Below, piece by piece: positions 29,014 through 40,330 of a stretch of DNA of 64,000 nucleotides. Position 1 is the first letter of the stretch, and each line of letters opens with the position of its first letter. Made by a program: the position numbers and the translations under genes. The notes below the pieces were generated by a model. It was not told the DNA's origin and did no database searches. It saw nothing but the letters and a program-made list of their open reading frames with translations. The stretch is taken from positions 24,009,274-24,073,273 of the forward strand of contig OZ022257.1 of the NCBI GenBank assembly GCA_963978905.1, read 5' to 3'. The DNA comes from Trichostrongylus colubriformis. Taxonomy: Eukaryota; Nematoda; Chromadorea; Rhabditida; Trichostrongylidae.

Positions 29014-32000
29014 TTATAAGGGGTTGCTTGTCCTTGCCCATGCATAACACAACTGGAACCTGCTTTCAATGTGCAGGCTAAGGCATCGGGTGCTGAGGGA
29101 GAATCGTTGGAATTACATTTGTAGAACAGCAAAAATTACCTGTCATGATCCACTAGTTCGAGATCACCGGACAGAAGCGCTCCAACGAAAGACTGTCGGT
29201 TACGATGCCTGAAGTGTTTCTGAAGTTATTACGCGCTTTAGACCAAGCATCCCCACTCTGCACAAAAACTAAAGAAAACGAGACTAAGCCTTTGTAAAGT
29301 CTAATATTTTGTTAGTTGGGGGTGATAATGTAGTACTTACTGGAAGAATGGAACCGAACGGCAATTTGTACAAAGTTGCCACATGAACACTCCCAGATTC
29401 CATTTGAGACTCAGCTCGTCATGCGTTTGATAGAGCCAAGATTCAGGTGCAACAAATCTGAGTATTCGTGAATTCAAACACAATATGGCCGTAAAATACG
29501 AAGGAAGATGGGGAAAGAGGTCTTCGCAGCACTTATTTCGCCAATTTTTACAGTGTAAAATGCAAATTCTAGGGCAATAACGGCAAAATATTACGGGGAT
29601 TTTAATAATTTATCATCTGATTTATGCTAAAAAGGGAAAAGTGGCTTGGGGTGAGTGACGCCGCTCTCACTCACACGGTCAAAGGATTAAATTCCATTCA
29701 TATGTCCGCCTAACAAATCTTTCATCCTTTCGAGCTCACCATATCTACAAGAGGGGTGCATACCGTTAGGATAGGATTCCGCATTGCGACGCACGCGACG
29801 CCTCCAGAGCGTTTTGCTACAGTCAGTTGGGATTCCGATCTGGACGTTATGGGCTAATATTGTGAAGTCCTTCGAAAAAACAGATTATAGCAACAGTGAA
29901 AATATCAATAGGTCGATGTACACAATTGCACGCGAAAAAAAAAACAGCCCGCAGTCGCCGCGCAGCGCGAAGTCTTGACTTAACGATATATACACCTCTA
30001 CAAATGTTGTCTCTGAGCGTCGAAACATTTACTCGGATATAGGCGAACTCCTGCAAACCGTTGTTTGGGGGAAATAACATGTAAGGCACACCTCGCGAAA
30101 AATTGTGAGAGCTATCGCGCGTGTTACAGGATGTAGAGGCCCTGGTTTATCCACCAGTGAAATTGAAGCAAAACTCCCCACAACCACCAAAAATAAAGCT
30201 CCGTACCATCGGTCCTCGTACGAGTATGGGAGATTAGAAAAAATGAGTTTTTGCTCGATGATATCCACGCAGCATAGGGCGCGCTGAGATGAGGGAGGAG
30301 CTAGACTAGTGAGAAGGGTGGTTTGCGGGCCAGCATCGGACAATTTTTCAGAAGCTACAGTGTTGGAATAACTATGTCTTCCTTTCCAGAACACCTAAAT
30401 TATCAATCGCGTCGCCTTCAAATACTTGCTGTTGGGAAAAAGGACCGGCTCACCTCCAGTAAAACGAATGACCGAGAGTGTCCTCTTGCCAACTAGGCCA
30501 AGAGTTGTTCCATGCTCCGCGGAACTTTATATTAGATCCAGCATCCAAGTAGCAATCCTGCAATGTTGCGTAACTGTGATCAGCCATTCCAAAAACATTG
30601 ACTTTCCTCTCAGTTCCACTCACTTGAGCACAAAGAATCGAATGGAAACATCCATTCATGGATAAGTAATTAGCCAGAGATGCCGCCTAAAAAATTCATC
30701 CTTTCGCACATATCTGAAAGTGAATCATATAGAAGCCGACCTGGTAAATCCACTTTAGCGTTTTTGCTGATTTGATGACCGACTCCTTCCTGATAATGTC
30801 GTATAGGGAACGGGCATCGTGCTCCTCATAGCGAAGGATGACAGGATTACGAATAGTGTAAAAGGCGAAATCGAGTAAGTGGACAAGGTACCTTAAATAC
30901 AGTGGAAGCTATACATGGTTACCCATTCATGGTAAAAGCAAATCTGCGCAGTAACATGGTGGGGAACCCTATCAACAGCCCCCTTTCTCCGCGCTGACTC
31001 TCGTCACGAACGCGTTTCCTGTCGGCGACATCACTGGACCTTATTCTGAGACACGCGGATCTGTGACATGCGGTAGTGGTACGCAGGTAAATGAATGGCC
31101 CGTTCACTTGTAGCAAGGCTCTTCAGCGGAGTGCCTACTGAGCGACTGTGGAGCCTGCCGAGAAACTTAGGCTAGTGCACGCCTTTCGCAGAGAACTGCG
31201 CTACACCGTCTTTAATATTCTTCCTTCTCACATAGCTCATTCTATAATATTACGAAAACAGTGTCATCAGTCCTGAAAGGTTCAAATCCAGAAGCAACAA
31301 GATGAACCAGTGTGTACCTGTGTTTGAGTAATATGAGCGACTCCAGCTCTTTGTCGATTCCATGATGAACTATCTCCGTCTTCAGTGCCACCACAACAGA
31401 TTTGAATTTCAATTCCGGCAAAGGAATAATGGTCTTCAAAGTGACACGAGGTTTGTCTTCAATGAAACTGTGCGCACCGAATCGTCCAGAATCTGTGCTT
31501 AGAAACAGAAGGCTCAGTTACCCGTGAACAAGCGGATTCCGTCCAGTAACTAATGAGCGCCGTAAAAATTGCCAGCTCACTGTGGTCACGAAATATGGCC
31601 GTTCCAAGTTGTATGATTTCCTTCCCTGTATTGATGGATTTCAACTTCAATATCAAGTCACTGAGAGTTTCAAAGCAATGAGCTCCCACTATGAATCGAA
31701 CTCCGTCTTCAGTCTGAAAGAAGTTCATGCAGTCATCTTCTTCTGCCCATCTCACAGCTTAAAACTGATTACAAAAGCATCGAAACAATTCGAAAGTGAT
31801 TATACCGACGTAGTCAAGGTTAATTATAAAATCTCGAACGCCATGTTTGAATACAGATAGGAGCAGTGAATCCGGAGTATCGTAGTCCTGAAACAGGCAC
31901 CGTCTCAGTTTCACTGTTGCTCTGGAACTCTACTCCCTCCCTCTCCTCTTCTTCCTCTTTTCCGGGAATGTACAAAGTGGTACCAATGGAAAATTTCGCA

Positions 32001-33816
32001 CCTACAATCCGAAGCCTTCGCACCATAAGTGTAAAGCAAAGACGACGAACTGAGAAAATCAAGGGGCTATGTATTGTTAAAAATCTACATTTACCTTAAA
32101 CAAGGTCAACTAACTGAAGAATAATTTGAGTAGATGATGACAATGAAAATTTCAAAATCGAAAAGATCACTACTCAACTATCACCACCCCAAACACCGGA
32201 AGTTAGTCGTAAAAACCGATTTTCGTTGAAACTTTGCCTCGGGTGCTGATCACGTACGTGGCATCTAATACTTTTAGCGTTAGCGCCAGTGTGGTGCAAC
32301 TGTACCGCACTGGTGCAACAACTTTCCTAACTAAATTGTTTCAAAATATGGTGGTAATTCAGAACGCTGATCACAAACATGACACTCGCTTTTGACGCGG
32401 ATGCCGTTTAGCTCCATGCCTGTCTAAGCACCCTCGTTCATTGGGACCAAGTGGTGCCATGCAGCTGAGGGAGAGTGGGGGCACTCATTTTATGGCTGTC
32501 GCCTTTCACGGGATATTATCTTGCCATTATCAATCTGCACGATATTTTCGGGGAAGCCGTGATTGTGAAGGAAGGTTCTCCTCCCTCGCAAAAATGATGG
32601 GTACGGTGCGGCACCATCTATCACATATGCACCGGTGTAATGGCGCTGAACGACGTCTCCTCAAACGGATGTCATAGTCGTGATCAGCATTAAATCGCCC
32701 CTATATGAAAGTTTCAGTGAATTCGGTGAAAACAAGTTGTTGCAGCAACTCATCAAGTTGGCGTTAGCGCCAAAAACAGATGTCATATTCGTGATCGGCA
32801 AAGCGAGGCTTCAACGTGTTATTTTTTAAACAACTCGTGGTGTCTAGGAGAGTGATAATGAAACAGCGCCAAAAATCGCATGTTTCCAATAGAAGCAGAT
32901 CATTAACTCGGGATATTTCAGATATGCCACTAACAAGGCATTTAGAACTGGTTCATGGATCGTAAATCTCTGGATTCCTATAATTACTCATTAACGACTA
33001 ATGCAGATTTTGGGAAGCACATGACCTCTTGATTTTCGCACGTCGTTACGTTTCTTCCACCTATGGTACGAAGGATTCACCACGGTACACCGAAAGTCGA
33101 GGATTCCTTGATAAGAGAGAGGGTCGTATTTGACCGGATAGGAGGGTGGGGGTTGTAACTTAAGAGGTTAGCGATAAGCACTCAACTCTAAACTTTCTAC
33201 AAGTAGATGAGAAGGGAAGGGTACTTCACCGCAAATTCGTGCGACGAATTGTAAAATAAATATCTTCTTGCCTCCCGGAAGGATATATGGCAATAAAATA
33301 CATTGCAACTATACAATCCAGCAACAGAGGTATCGTTGAGGTCAGAAAGGGGTCGTATTTGTTCGCCGTAGAGGGGGTTCTCACTAAAGCGCCTATCTTC
33401 CTCGACACCTGGGGGGGGCCCTGGTCGCACTATAGGTGCGATATGTTCTATCCGTACCACTTTGTACCCACCCCAGAAAACGAGTAATACATTTTATAAC
33501 AGGAATGGGATTTCTAGACTTACTTGACAGCTCAACGGATTTGTTACGATTGTGGAAAAGTTTATATGGGTTTTTCGGAGGCTTCAAGCGTAACCTTGGA
33601 GCTGTTGTACTTCGAAAACATACTATGTACACACAACACGCCCTTTCTCATGTCAATAATCGCATAATCGATTAGGAACAGATCGATAACCTGGATAAGA
33701 AATTCTCCTTCTTTTTGTAATTTTGCACATGCCAACTCGGTCGTGAGCTTGCCATGGTAGATTGGTTCGTTCAACAGGCTCAGCTTCACAGCTTCGAGCA
33801 ACGAAGGTGGAAACAT
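29014..33816 (-). CDS. SH2 domain plus tyrosine-kinase-like protein, predicted pseudokinase (Fer-like)
   Basis: Architecture matches the short SH2-tyrosine-kinase proteins expanded in nematodes. Nine minus-strand exons: 33691-33816, 31810-31887, 31522-31713, 31318-31433, 30741-30891, 30454-30686, 29341-29457, 29140-29208, 29014-29059; all phases agree, total 1128 nt, 375 residues. SH2 (about 14-95): EPIYHGKLTTELACAKLQKE, then GEFLIQ where the family has FLVR, so the phosphotyrosine-binding arginine is Gln42; later FIVGAHCFETLSDLI. Kinase-like domain (about 98-375): no glycine-rich loop (LGTAIFRDHSELAIF), VALK keeps Lys150, the HRD region reads CFHSILCAQV (Asp replaced by Ile238, loop Asn by Val243), and DFG reads VFG (Val252). 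APES and WNLGVFMWQL remain. The frame ends at TSNPL, short of the usual terminal helix. The ATG follows the acceptor ctttgcag directly. Open frame across nine exons argues against a dead pseudogene; a signalling scaffold is an inference. Confidence 0.85.
29751..29996. mobile_element. Type B hairpin element with 7-bp target duplication
   Basis: Starts gaggggtgcataccgttagg and ends aacgatatatacacc, flanked by the direct repeat tctacaa at 29744-29750 and 29997-30003. Located in the intron between exons 6 and 7 of the SH2-pseudokinase gene. Arms are more diverged than in the copies at 27791 and 55420. Confidence 0.7.
30070..30170. repeat. Dispersed repeat shared with 14945-15030
   Basis: aaggcacacctcgcgaaaaa and ttgtgagagctatcgcgcgt appear in the opposite orientation near 14950-15000. 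Lies in the same intron of the SH2-pseudokinase gene. No coding meaning; the long minus-strand open frame 30029-30394 passes through it. Confidence 0.5.
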
Positions 33817-34078
33817 CTGCAAAGCAGCAATGTGAATGAAAGATTCCGTCCAGCTCACTAAATATAGTGTTGAAAGCAGAGCGTTAGGATAATGTCTACA
33901 AAGCATCGGAAAATTAGCAAAACTAATGCAATGCCATACTAATGTGAAAGGAAGGGGGGGGGGGGGGTGTGTAAAGTGTTATATGTTTGAAGACAGTGGT
34001 AGAGGTATTTTTGTTGCAAAATTCATTCCAATCTTTGGTAGTGATCAGTGGACGTTATCACTGCGAAAGCCGACACGT

Positions 34079-34650
34079 TAATTTCGATCGATACGGCAGT
34101 ATCCTACTATACATAATCGGCTAAGTATGTCTGTCTGTGTGTCTGTGTGTGTGTTTGTCACGAAATTCATATCTCGCGTCTCAGTAGAGCTGGGACCCTG
34201 AATTTTTGAAGTGATATAGGGGGTAGTAAGGGGACATTTATGGGGAGGGACTGGAAGTTGTAGCAACTGATAAGAGGTAATAAGAAACCTCGAAAGGCGA
34301 ATGGCGGGAAATTCATATCTCGCGATGCAGCAAAGCTGAGAACCTGAATTTTTGAAGTGAGATAGGGGGTGGTAAGGGAACATCAATGGCGAGAAACCGG
34401 AAGTGATAGCAACTGATAAGGGCTGATAAGGAGCCTTGAAAAAACGAATGACGGGAAATTCACATCTCGCGTCGCAGCAAAGCTGGGACCCTGAATTTTT
34501 ATAGTGATATAGGGGGTGGTAAGGGGACATTAATGGTGAAGGAACGGAAGTGAGAGCAACGGATAAGGGCTGATAAGGAGCTTCGAAAAGCAAATAGCGA
34601 GAAATTCACATCTCGCGTCACAGCAAAGATGGGACCCTGAATTTTTAAGG
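34079..34650 (+). repeat. 146-bp tandem repeat array (copy 1)
   Basis: A GT-rich lead-in (tgtctgtctgtgtgtctg) is followed by just over three units of about 146 bp, each beginning gaaattcatatctcgcg (34162, about 34308, 34455 and 34601) and containing agcaaagctgg, ctgaatttttgaagtgata and caactgataag. The same unit forms arrays at 62068-63625 and, inverted and diverged, 44400-45085. The 171-codon minus-strand open frame across it is an artefact of the repeat period. Confidence 0.9.
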
Positions 34651-34654
34651 TGGT

Positions 34655-34918
34655 ACCACTTGGCTAGCGCACACTACTGTGCGCCATTCATGGCGATGTT
34701 GTGCAAAATGGGTTTGTTCGACATGATCTCCGTTGTATATGGGATTGAGTGGACTTTTCTTTCCTCTGCTTTCAGCTGAGCTTTCAAATTGCAAAGAAGC
34801 AGGAGAGGTGATGTGATAACAAAGCTTTCGGCAGTGATATAGATAAGTCGCTTTTCTTTGAACCCATTTTGCACATAGACATGGCGCGCAGTAGTGTGCC
34901 CCAGCCAACTGGTTAGGA
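34655..34918. mobile_element. Type C terminal-inverted-repeat element
   Basis: Ends ccacttggctagcgcacact and ggcgcgcagtagtgtgcccc, then agccaactgg, form terminal inverted repeats of about 30 bp; inner segments tgcaaaatgggtttgttcga and tttgaacccattttgca also pair. A second copy lies at 43557-43818 and a lone end at about 63667-63700. It directly abuts the 146-bp array. Confidence 0.75.
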
Positions 34919-35110
34919 TATGACAATATGACTTTCACTTCTGCTCACAAATATCACTTTACACTTCAGTCACTGTTCGGAGAAGTCGACCCTAGGAGGC
35001 GGTCTCTGTTATGAAGGGCGGAACCTGTTAGCCCCTCGGAGCTCGGGGCACTCTTTTTATCGGGAATTTTGTCACATGATGACTTTCCAGACACTCAGTT
35101 TTCATTTGGA

Positions 35111-36115
35111 TGAATCCCTTCAAGGTTTCCTTATTGCCCATATTACCCTACTGCTGCCTTTGACAGCAGTATTTTATTGCATGATCAAAGTGTCAGTAGT
35201 TTACCATGGATATAATACATAAGATGCAGATGCAGCTGAGATGCAAGGCATCTAATGGTACTGTTCCGCACTCATGTAAAGGCGTGCCACGACCAAGGGC
35301 ATCGTTTGAGTAGAGGCAAATGAGCGTGACATTTATCACTGGCCACTACAAGCCATTCCACACAAGCGATGAGGCTATACGCCCTCACATGCCTTCACTA
35401 CTAAAACGCATATCAAATTCGTGAATTACAACGATATGCTCAATGGTGCCTTTCCTTTTCAACTGATAAAGGGATAGTTTTTGAAAATGAGTTTTGAGAG
35501 TTTCTCTTTTTATGAGAGGGAGAGCATCAAAACAGAAGAAGTATGTTGAACTACATCAATCGTTTTCTACGCACTGCTACCATAAAAGTTCACCGTCAAA
35601 CCACGTCGAATTCCTCACCAACTTCTAACGTCGCGTTCATGGAGGAGGAAAATGGAGATCAAGTGTGCATATGGGGCAATTTTCGTATTAAAATTCATGA
35701 GAGAAATCGTAAAACTGCACGATTCACACAGTAAGGGTGAGAAAAGTGGTAGATAACAACATGTGACCGTCAACTACATTTTCAAGAATGACATAAAAGT
35801 TTTATTCGGGGAATGAAACAGAATAAACGCCAATATTTTTCGCAAACTGCAACTAGTCCAAATAAACGACGCACACCCTTAATCGTGCTAGAATCAATTG
35901 TGATCAAAACTGATCATCACGTAGCCATGATCAAGCGTTAGGCGAAGAATCCTCGAAAGGGGAATAGTATTGACCAATCGGGAGAGGGGTTATTTACGCT
36001 GCCCTATCGCGACCCTTAATCCTAGGAAGCAGCTCATATTGCGACTCTTCACCTATGACTGAAGGCCTTTGATTTCTAATGGCAGCGACGTTGTGCGTGG
36101 TTAGCGGCAAACGTT
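35111..36115. other. Intergenic, nothing assigned
   Basis: The segment follows a copy of the 7308-type repeat at 34978-35110. An open frame of 63 codons at 35543-35734 has no recognisable feature. No gene or RNA is supported. Confidence 0.4.
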
Positions 36116-36257
36116 AGGCAGTGTTCATAGTTCACGATTCAGGCGCACGCGATTCAGGCGGAAGGAAAAAGATACATATTGATTGGGTGATTCAGGCGAT
36201 CACGCGATCGCGTAAAGCACGCGATCGCCTGAATCGTGAACTATGAACACTGCCTTA
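36116..36257. mobile_element. Palindromic MITE
   Basis: taggcagtgttcatagttca at the left is mirrored by tgaactatgaacactgcctt at the right; internal gattcaggcg and cgcctgaatc repeats make up most of the arms. Related gattaggcgatcaggcg-type sequence is scattered over 36700-37530. Non-coding. Confidence 0.8.
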
Positions 36258-37079
36258 GTACAGATCAATCGCGCACATTTAATATTGGAATCTGTCCAGA
36301 AGACAGTGGTATTTGTGATGAACACAATGTAAGTCCTCGATTCAGCCTAGGCAGTAACCAGGCGAAACATAAACTCTGAAAAGCAGCCGCGGGCATCACT
36401 ATCGCCCTTCTGCAAAAATGCAGCGCTCTCAATCAACTTTAATATGTATGTGCACGCCACAAGCAGAGCAGTTCAATCTTGGAGGTGCATGAGTACGTGC
36501 AGAACCACTGGAGGCACTACATATTCCACGTGCACCAAATGGAAGGCATTCCCCAAACATCAGTGTCGGAGAGCCGCTGAGAGTGGGTAAAAGACAAGGT
36601 GAAAAATGCCTCTTTCCATTCCTTACAGCGAGCCTCCACCAATGGCGATCCAGAGCCCCCCTCTGAATCAGCCTTCAAGAATGGGAAGCAGGCCCCAGCT
36701 CAGCCTAACGTGATGTTCAGAGTTGGCGACTGCACCTGCGTTTTAGGCGATTAGACGATCACGCAGGCAAAATGAATAGGATACAAACGCAGCTAAGAGA
36801 TTAGGTGATTAAGCGAAAGCGATGTGAGCAGGCGAGCAAGCACTGGGCGCATAGGTGCTTGCACGATCAGGCGTATCATTCACCCAATCGACAATACCTA
36901 CAATACCTGAGCTTTTTTTCAGATTAGTTCCCCATTCCCGAACTCAATAACTCGATTTGGTGCACTCTATTCCAAGTCATGACCGTTGACACCGAGCCTA
37001 TGTATTGTCAGAGTCCGCGATTCAGGCGATCAGACGGCTGAAAGAATAAGTATCGATTAGGCGATCAGGCAATTAGAGA

Positions 37080-37487
37080 AATCGTCCATGGAAAAATTAA
37101 TTTCTGTGTTACTCTTATGTTGTCTTGCCTAATATTCACGCGAAAAAGTGAGAATTCGGCTAAGATACAGCTCCCCAAATTCTTGGCCGGGTGAGCGGAG
37201 CTTCCGAGTAAAAGCCCCGTTCGTCGTCCGCCGCGGTCGGGAACGGAGAGTGGGGTTGTTTACGTATCTTTCTATTCTTACGATGCCTCTCCAACCGCGG
37301 CGGGCGACGGGGTGGGTACTTGCTCGGAGGCCCCGCGCACCCGGCCAAGAATCTGGGGAGCTGTATCTTATCTTAGCCAGATTCTCACTTTGTCGCGTGA
37401 ATCTTCGCCTGCGGCCCTTATTAGGCAAATGCAACATAAAATAAAGGTAACATAAAAACTCATTTCTCCGTGGATAATTCCTTGAAG
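37080..37487. mobile_element. Type A palindrome copy
   Basis: Left arm aatcgtccatggaaaaatta to ggccgggtgagcggagc and right arm cggaggccccgcgcacccgg to the complement of the left end. The core retains cgtcgtccgccgcggtcggg. The open frames inside are on complementary strands of the palindrome. Confidence 0.75.
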
Positions 37488-37553
37488 CAGTTAGGCGATC
37501 AAGCGACCAGGCGATTGCGCGATCGGGCGGAAGGGACAGGAGCGTATGATTAG

Positions 37554-37834
37554 GCTGCGCTCATACTGTGCGCACAGGCGCCGACAGCGGCGGTGACTAC
37601 GATGGCACAGCCCATGAATTCGAATTCAAATCTTTTCATAATGTCAGACTAATCAGATTCTGAATGCGTATTCCTGGGCTCTCACCACGATCATCATGCT
37701 GTAGTATGGTTAGGTCTTTCATAAACAGAGTAGAGCGCCACCAGAGTGACGCCCAGGTTGGCAGTAGGTACATTATTTTGCCGCCGTCGCAGTTGGTGAC
37801 GGCGCTGGTGCGCAAAGTATGAACACGGCCTTAA
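37554..37834. mobile_element. TTCATACTTTGCGCA-family element
   Basis: Left end taggctgcgctcatactgtg and right end caaagtatgaacacggcctt are terminal inverted repeats of the family also present at 1916, 25807 and 59105; here about 210 bp of unrelated sequence lies between them. Non-coding. Confidence 0.65.
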
Positions 37835-39135
37835 CTGAATGATGAGCCTAATCGCGCCTGTTCGTCTAATCACCTGACAAGCATGTGAGATCGCCAAGTT
37901 TGATCATAACCTTACCGTCTGGAATTCTCTCAGCCATTACAAAAATTCATAATTCTCCGCTGATAGTTCCTGAACATGTTATGGTCATTAATTGACTGCA
38001 ATCACGTTTGCTGCTGCAAAACATATGACGGATAGGTTCATTTTTCAAATACTTGCAAGTCGATCAGTGGCTGTGAACTCACTTCTCTTGGAGGTATGTT
38101 GGTACTCAATTGCAATGGCGAAAGACTAGGACCTTTACAGCCCATACCGCGCTCAATGAGGAACGACTACGATTGAACAAAGGTCACCAACGCATTCATC
38201 ACCAGCTGCCCACAGCAGCACATGTGACCAATATACACGACAGTACTTACAACTTCTCGAGGTTCTGGTTGTTTCCCGCTTCCTACTACATTCAGTGCAC
38301 CGGATGTCATTCGGTCATCCTTGACTATTGATACGCAACAGGATATGATGCTATGTCCATAGTGAAAGTAAGTAGTATTGCAAGGCGGCAACAGAAACAC
38401 CCCACAATCCTTAGGAAATCGTAATGATGTCTTGAAGTTAGGTTCGCTACCACTACCACCACGTTTTTTGCTATTCTCAAAGCAGCCACTATAGATTCTG
38501 TTTTCTCGATGCTTATGATTTTGATACTGAATTTGCAATCTTCGCTTGTTTCCGAGCATCAGTACCATGCATTTGTGTTACTTGAGGAAGGTAACGGTTG
38601 TCGGATTACCAAGGACCATCACAGATGATAATTTACAATATGATTGGATTTATTAGCTATTGTAGTCATTGTTTCGAGCTTTCAGAGCATATAACCGCGA
38701 AAGCTCTGATGGATGCAGCTGAGGTATGTTTCGAACATTGTCAAAAGGAAAATAAAAATCCCGCTTGCACTTATGAGATCTTTTCTTAGAGTCACCTTCA
38801 GGGGTGAGAAAAAATTGAGAAGTGCGAAAACATATTCTCTGTGAACGAACACTCCAGATGTAGAAGGGATGATCTGTGGTGAAGCTCTCACCGAAAATAC
38901 GCATCTAGGGATCTCTATCACGACCGCTGTCACGCTGTTGCGCATTCGCCGGAAAAGTTGCTGCAAGCCGGGTCAAAGTTCGCAGCTGACTGACTCAGCC
39001 TCCCACCGGGCTGCGTCCACTCTCACCGACAGGGAGGGGCGGAAACGAGGAAGGGAGAAAGAAGCTTTCGGGTTTTCAATTCTCGCTGTTTGTACCGTTT
39101 TTTCATTCTCTTTCCACTGCCACACTACTGATCAC
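37835..39135. other. Intergenic with uncertain open frames
   Basis: A minus-strand open segment (38653-38904; an acceptor-like ttcacag precedes RICFRTSQFFLTPEG) and another (38167-38568) have protein-like composition, but neither shows a firm domain or phase-consistent partners. No gene is called. Confidence 0.3.
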
Positions 39136-39381
39136 CTCGCAATCTTTCATTCTCTTGGTGAGCTCTGATTTCATGTCACACGACTCGATACAAAAAGCAC
39201 ACACACTTCTAGTAGGATGTAAGATTCCGCAACCGCTTTGAATTTTAGCGAAATAACCTTGAAAGGAAGTCCACCACGGCTGAGAGTCATAAGAACAAAA
39301 AATATCGCCTCGGCAACATGTGACGCGCAAAGTCTGCATTTTAACAAGGTGTCGTGTGTGCAAAGTGTGCAACCTAACGAA
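39136..39381 (-). CDS. Candidate cysteine-rich exon, unrecognised
   Basis: Function not recognised. An 82-codon open segment lies between an acceptor (cgtttgcag) and a donor (GAG then gtgatc) on the minus strand. It contains clustered cysteines (VTCCRGDIFC, CGILHPTRSVCAFCIESC). Zinc binding is possible but no known spacing fits. No phase-linked neighbouring exon was established, so it may be an isolated remnant or chance. Confidence 0.25.
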
Positions 39382-39959
39382 CTGCAAACGTTACGATAGG
39401 TCCTACTGTAGGCCAAACTTGAACCCTCTCAGTGTCTTTAACGCCGTATCGATCGGAATTACGTGGTCCTTGACGTGTCAGCACTCACGGTGAACTTGAT
39501 CACCGGTCAGTATCAAAGAATGTAGTACAACCAAGTTGGCCAACCACTGCCTTTGAAAGCAGTATTTCTATATCATTCATTGCAATATTTGATGCTGATC
39601 GGTGGCCGTTTTTCATCACAAGAGCCGAGTCGTCGAGCACATAATGTCGTTCGATACTGCAATAACACGCTACGATAGTATCACATAACTACCATTCTTT
39701 TTACTCTACATCTCAGTTTTTGATCGGTAAAGTCGACCTAAAAGGCGTACTCTGTTACGAAAGGCGGAGACTGTTAGACGCAATGTCTCCTCCATAGCTC
39801 GGTAGTGTTTCTTTTGCCGAGGATTTCGCCACATAAGGTCTCCTTAGGCCCACAGTTTTATTTAGATGATACACTCAAAATGATGTCCTCTGCCCCCATT
39901 ATCCCTATCACTGTCTCTGGCAAGAGGTTCTGTGATGTAGAAGTCCATACCTCTATCCT

Positions 39960-40330
39960 TCTATTATATAAGCCAGTAACCTTGTGCGTCTGTTTGTCGG
40001 TATGTCGGTATGTACGTTTGTGTGTAAGTATGGCTGTAAGTCCACAAATGAATGGTTATGATAAGGGAGGGAGAATCCGTTGGGTAGAGTACCAGGGTTA
40101 TCATTGTGATTGCACCTCCTACTTATATAAACACCTATTTCATACCCTCGCCGTCATTCTGCGGTGCGCTAACGTCGCATTCGGTGTCGGCACATTGGGA
40201 TGGCATGCAGGTACGTTCGGTTGTAGGAGGAACAGTATCATTTGGACTAAACCGACCAGAGGATGGGTAATTGAGTGGATGAGAACTGTTTCAAGCTTTT
40301 CAGCAAGTCATTGTCGGCTTAGTTAGCTAT
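39960..40330 (+). repeat. Dispersed repeat shared with 61480-61850
   Basis: Contains tacttatataaacaccta, attctgcggtg-gct-acgtcgca, acattgggatggcatg and a gtctgtttgtcggtatgt lead-in, all of which recur in order at about 61500-61740. The 173-codon plus-strand open frame at 39805-40326 overlaps this repeat and is not regarded as a gene. Confidence 0.6.

Noticed and set aside
34078..34593. 171-codon minus-strand open frame
   Set aside because: It spans the 146-bp tandem array and its peptide repeats with the array period, so it is a repeat artefact.
38167..38568. 133-codon minus-strand open frame
   Set aside because: Partly protein-like, but no domain, no start context and no phase-linked exon could be established.
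39805..40326. 173-codon plus-strand open frame
   Set aside because: Overlaps a dispersed repeat also present at 61480 with the frame broken there; no domain or splice partners.
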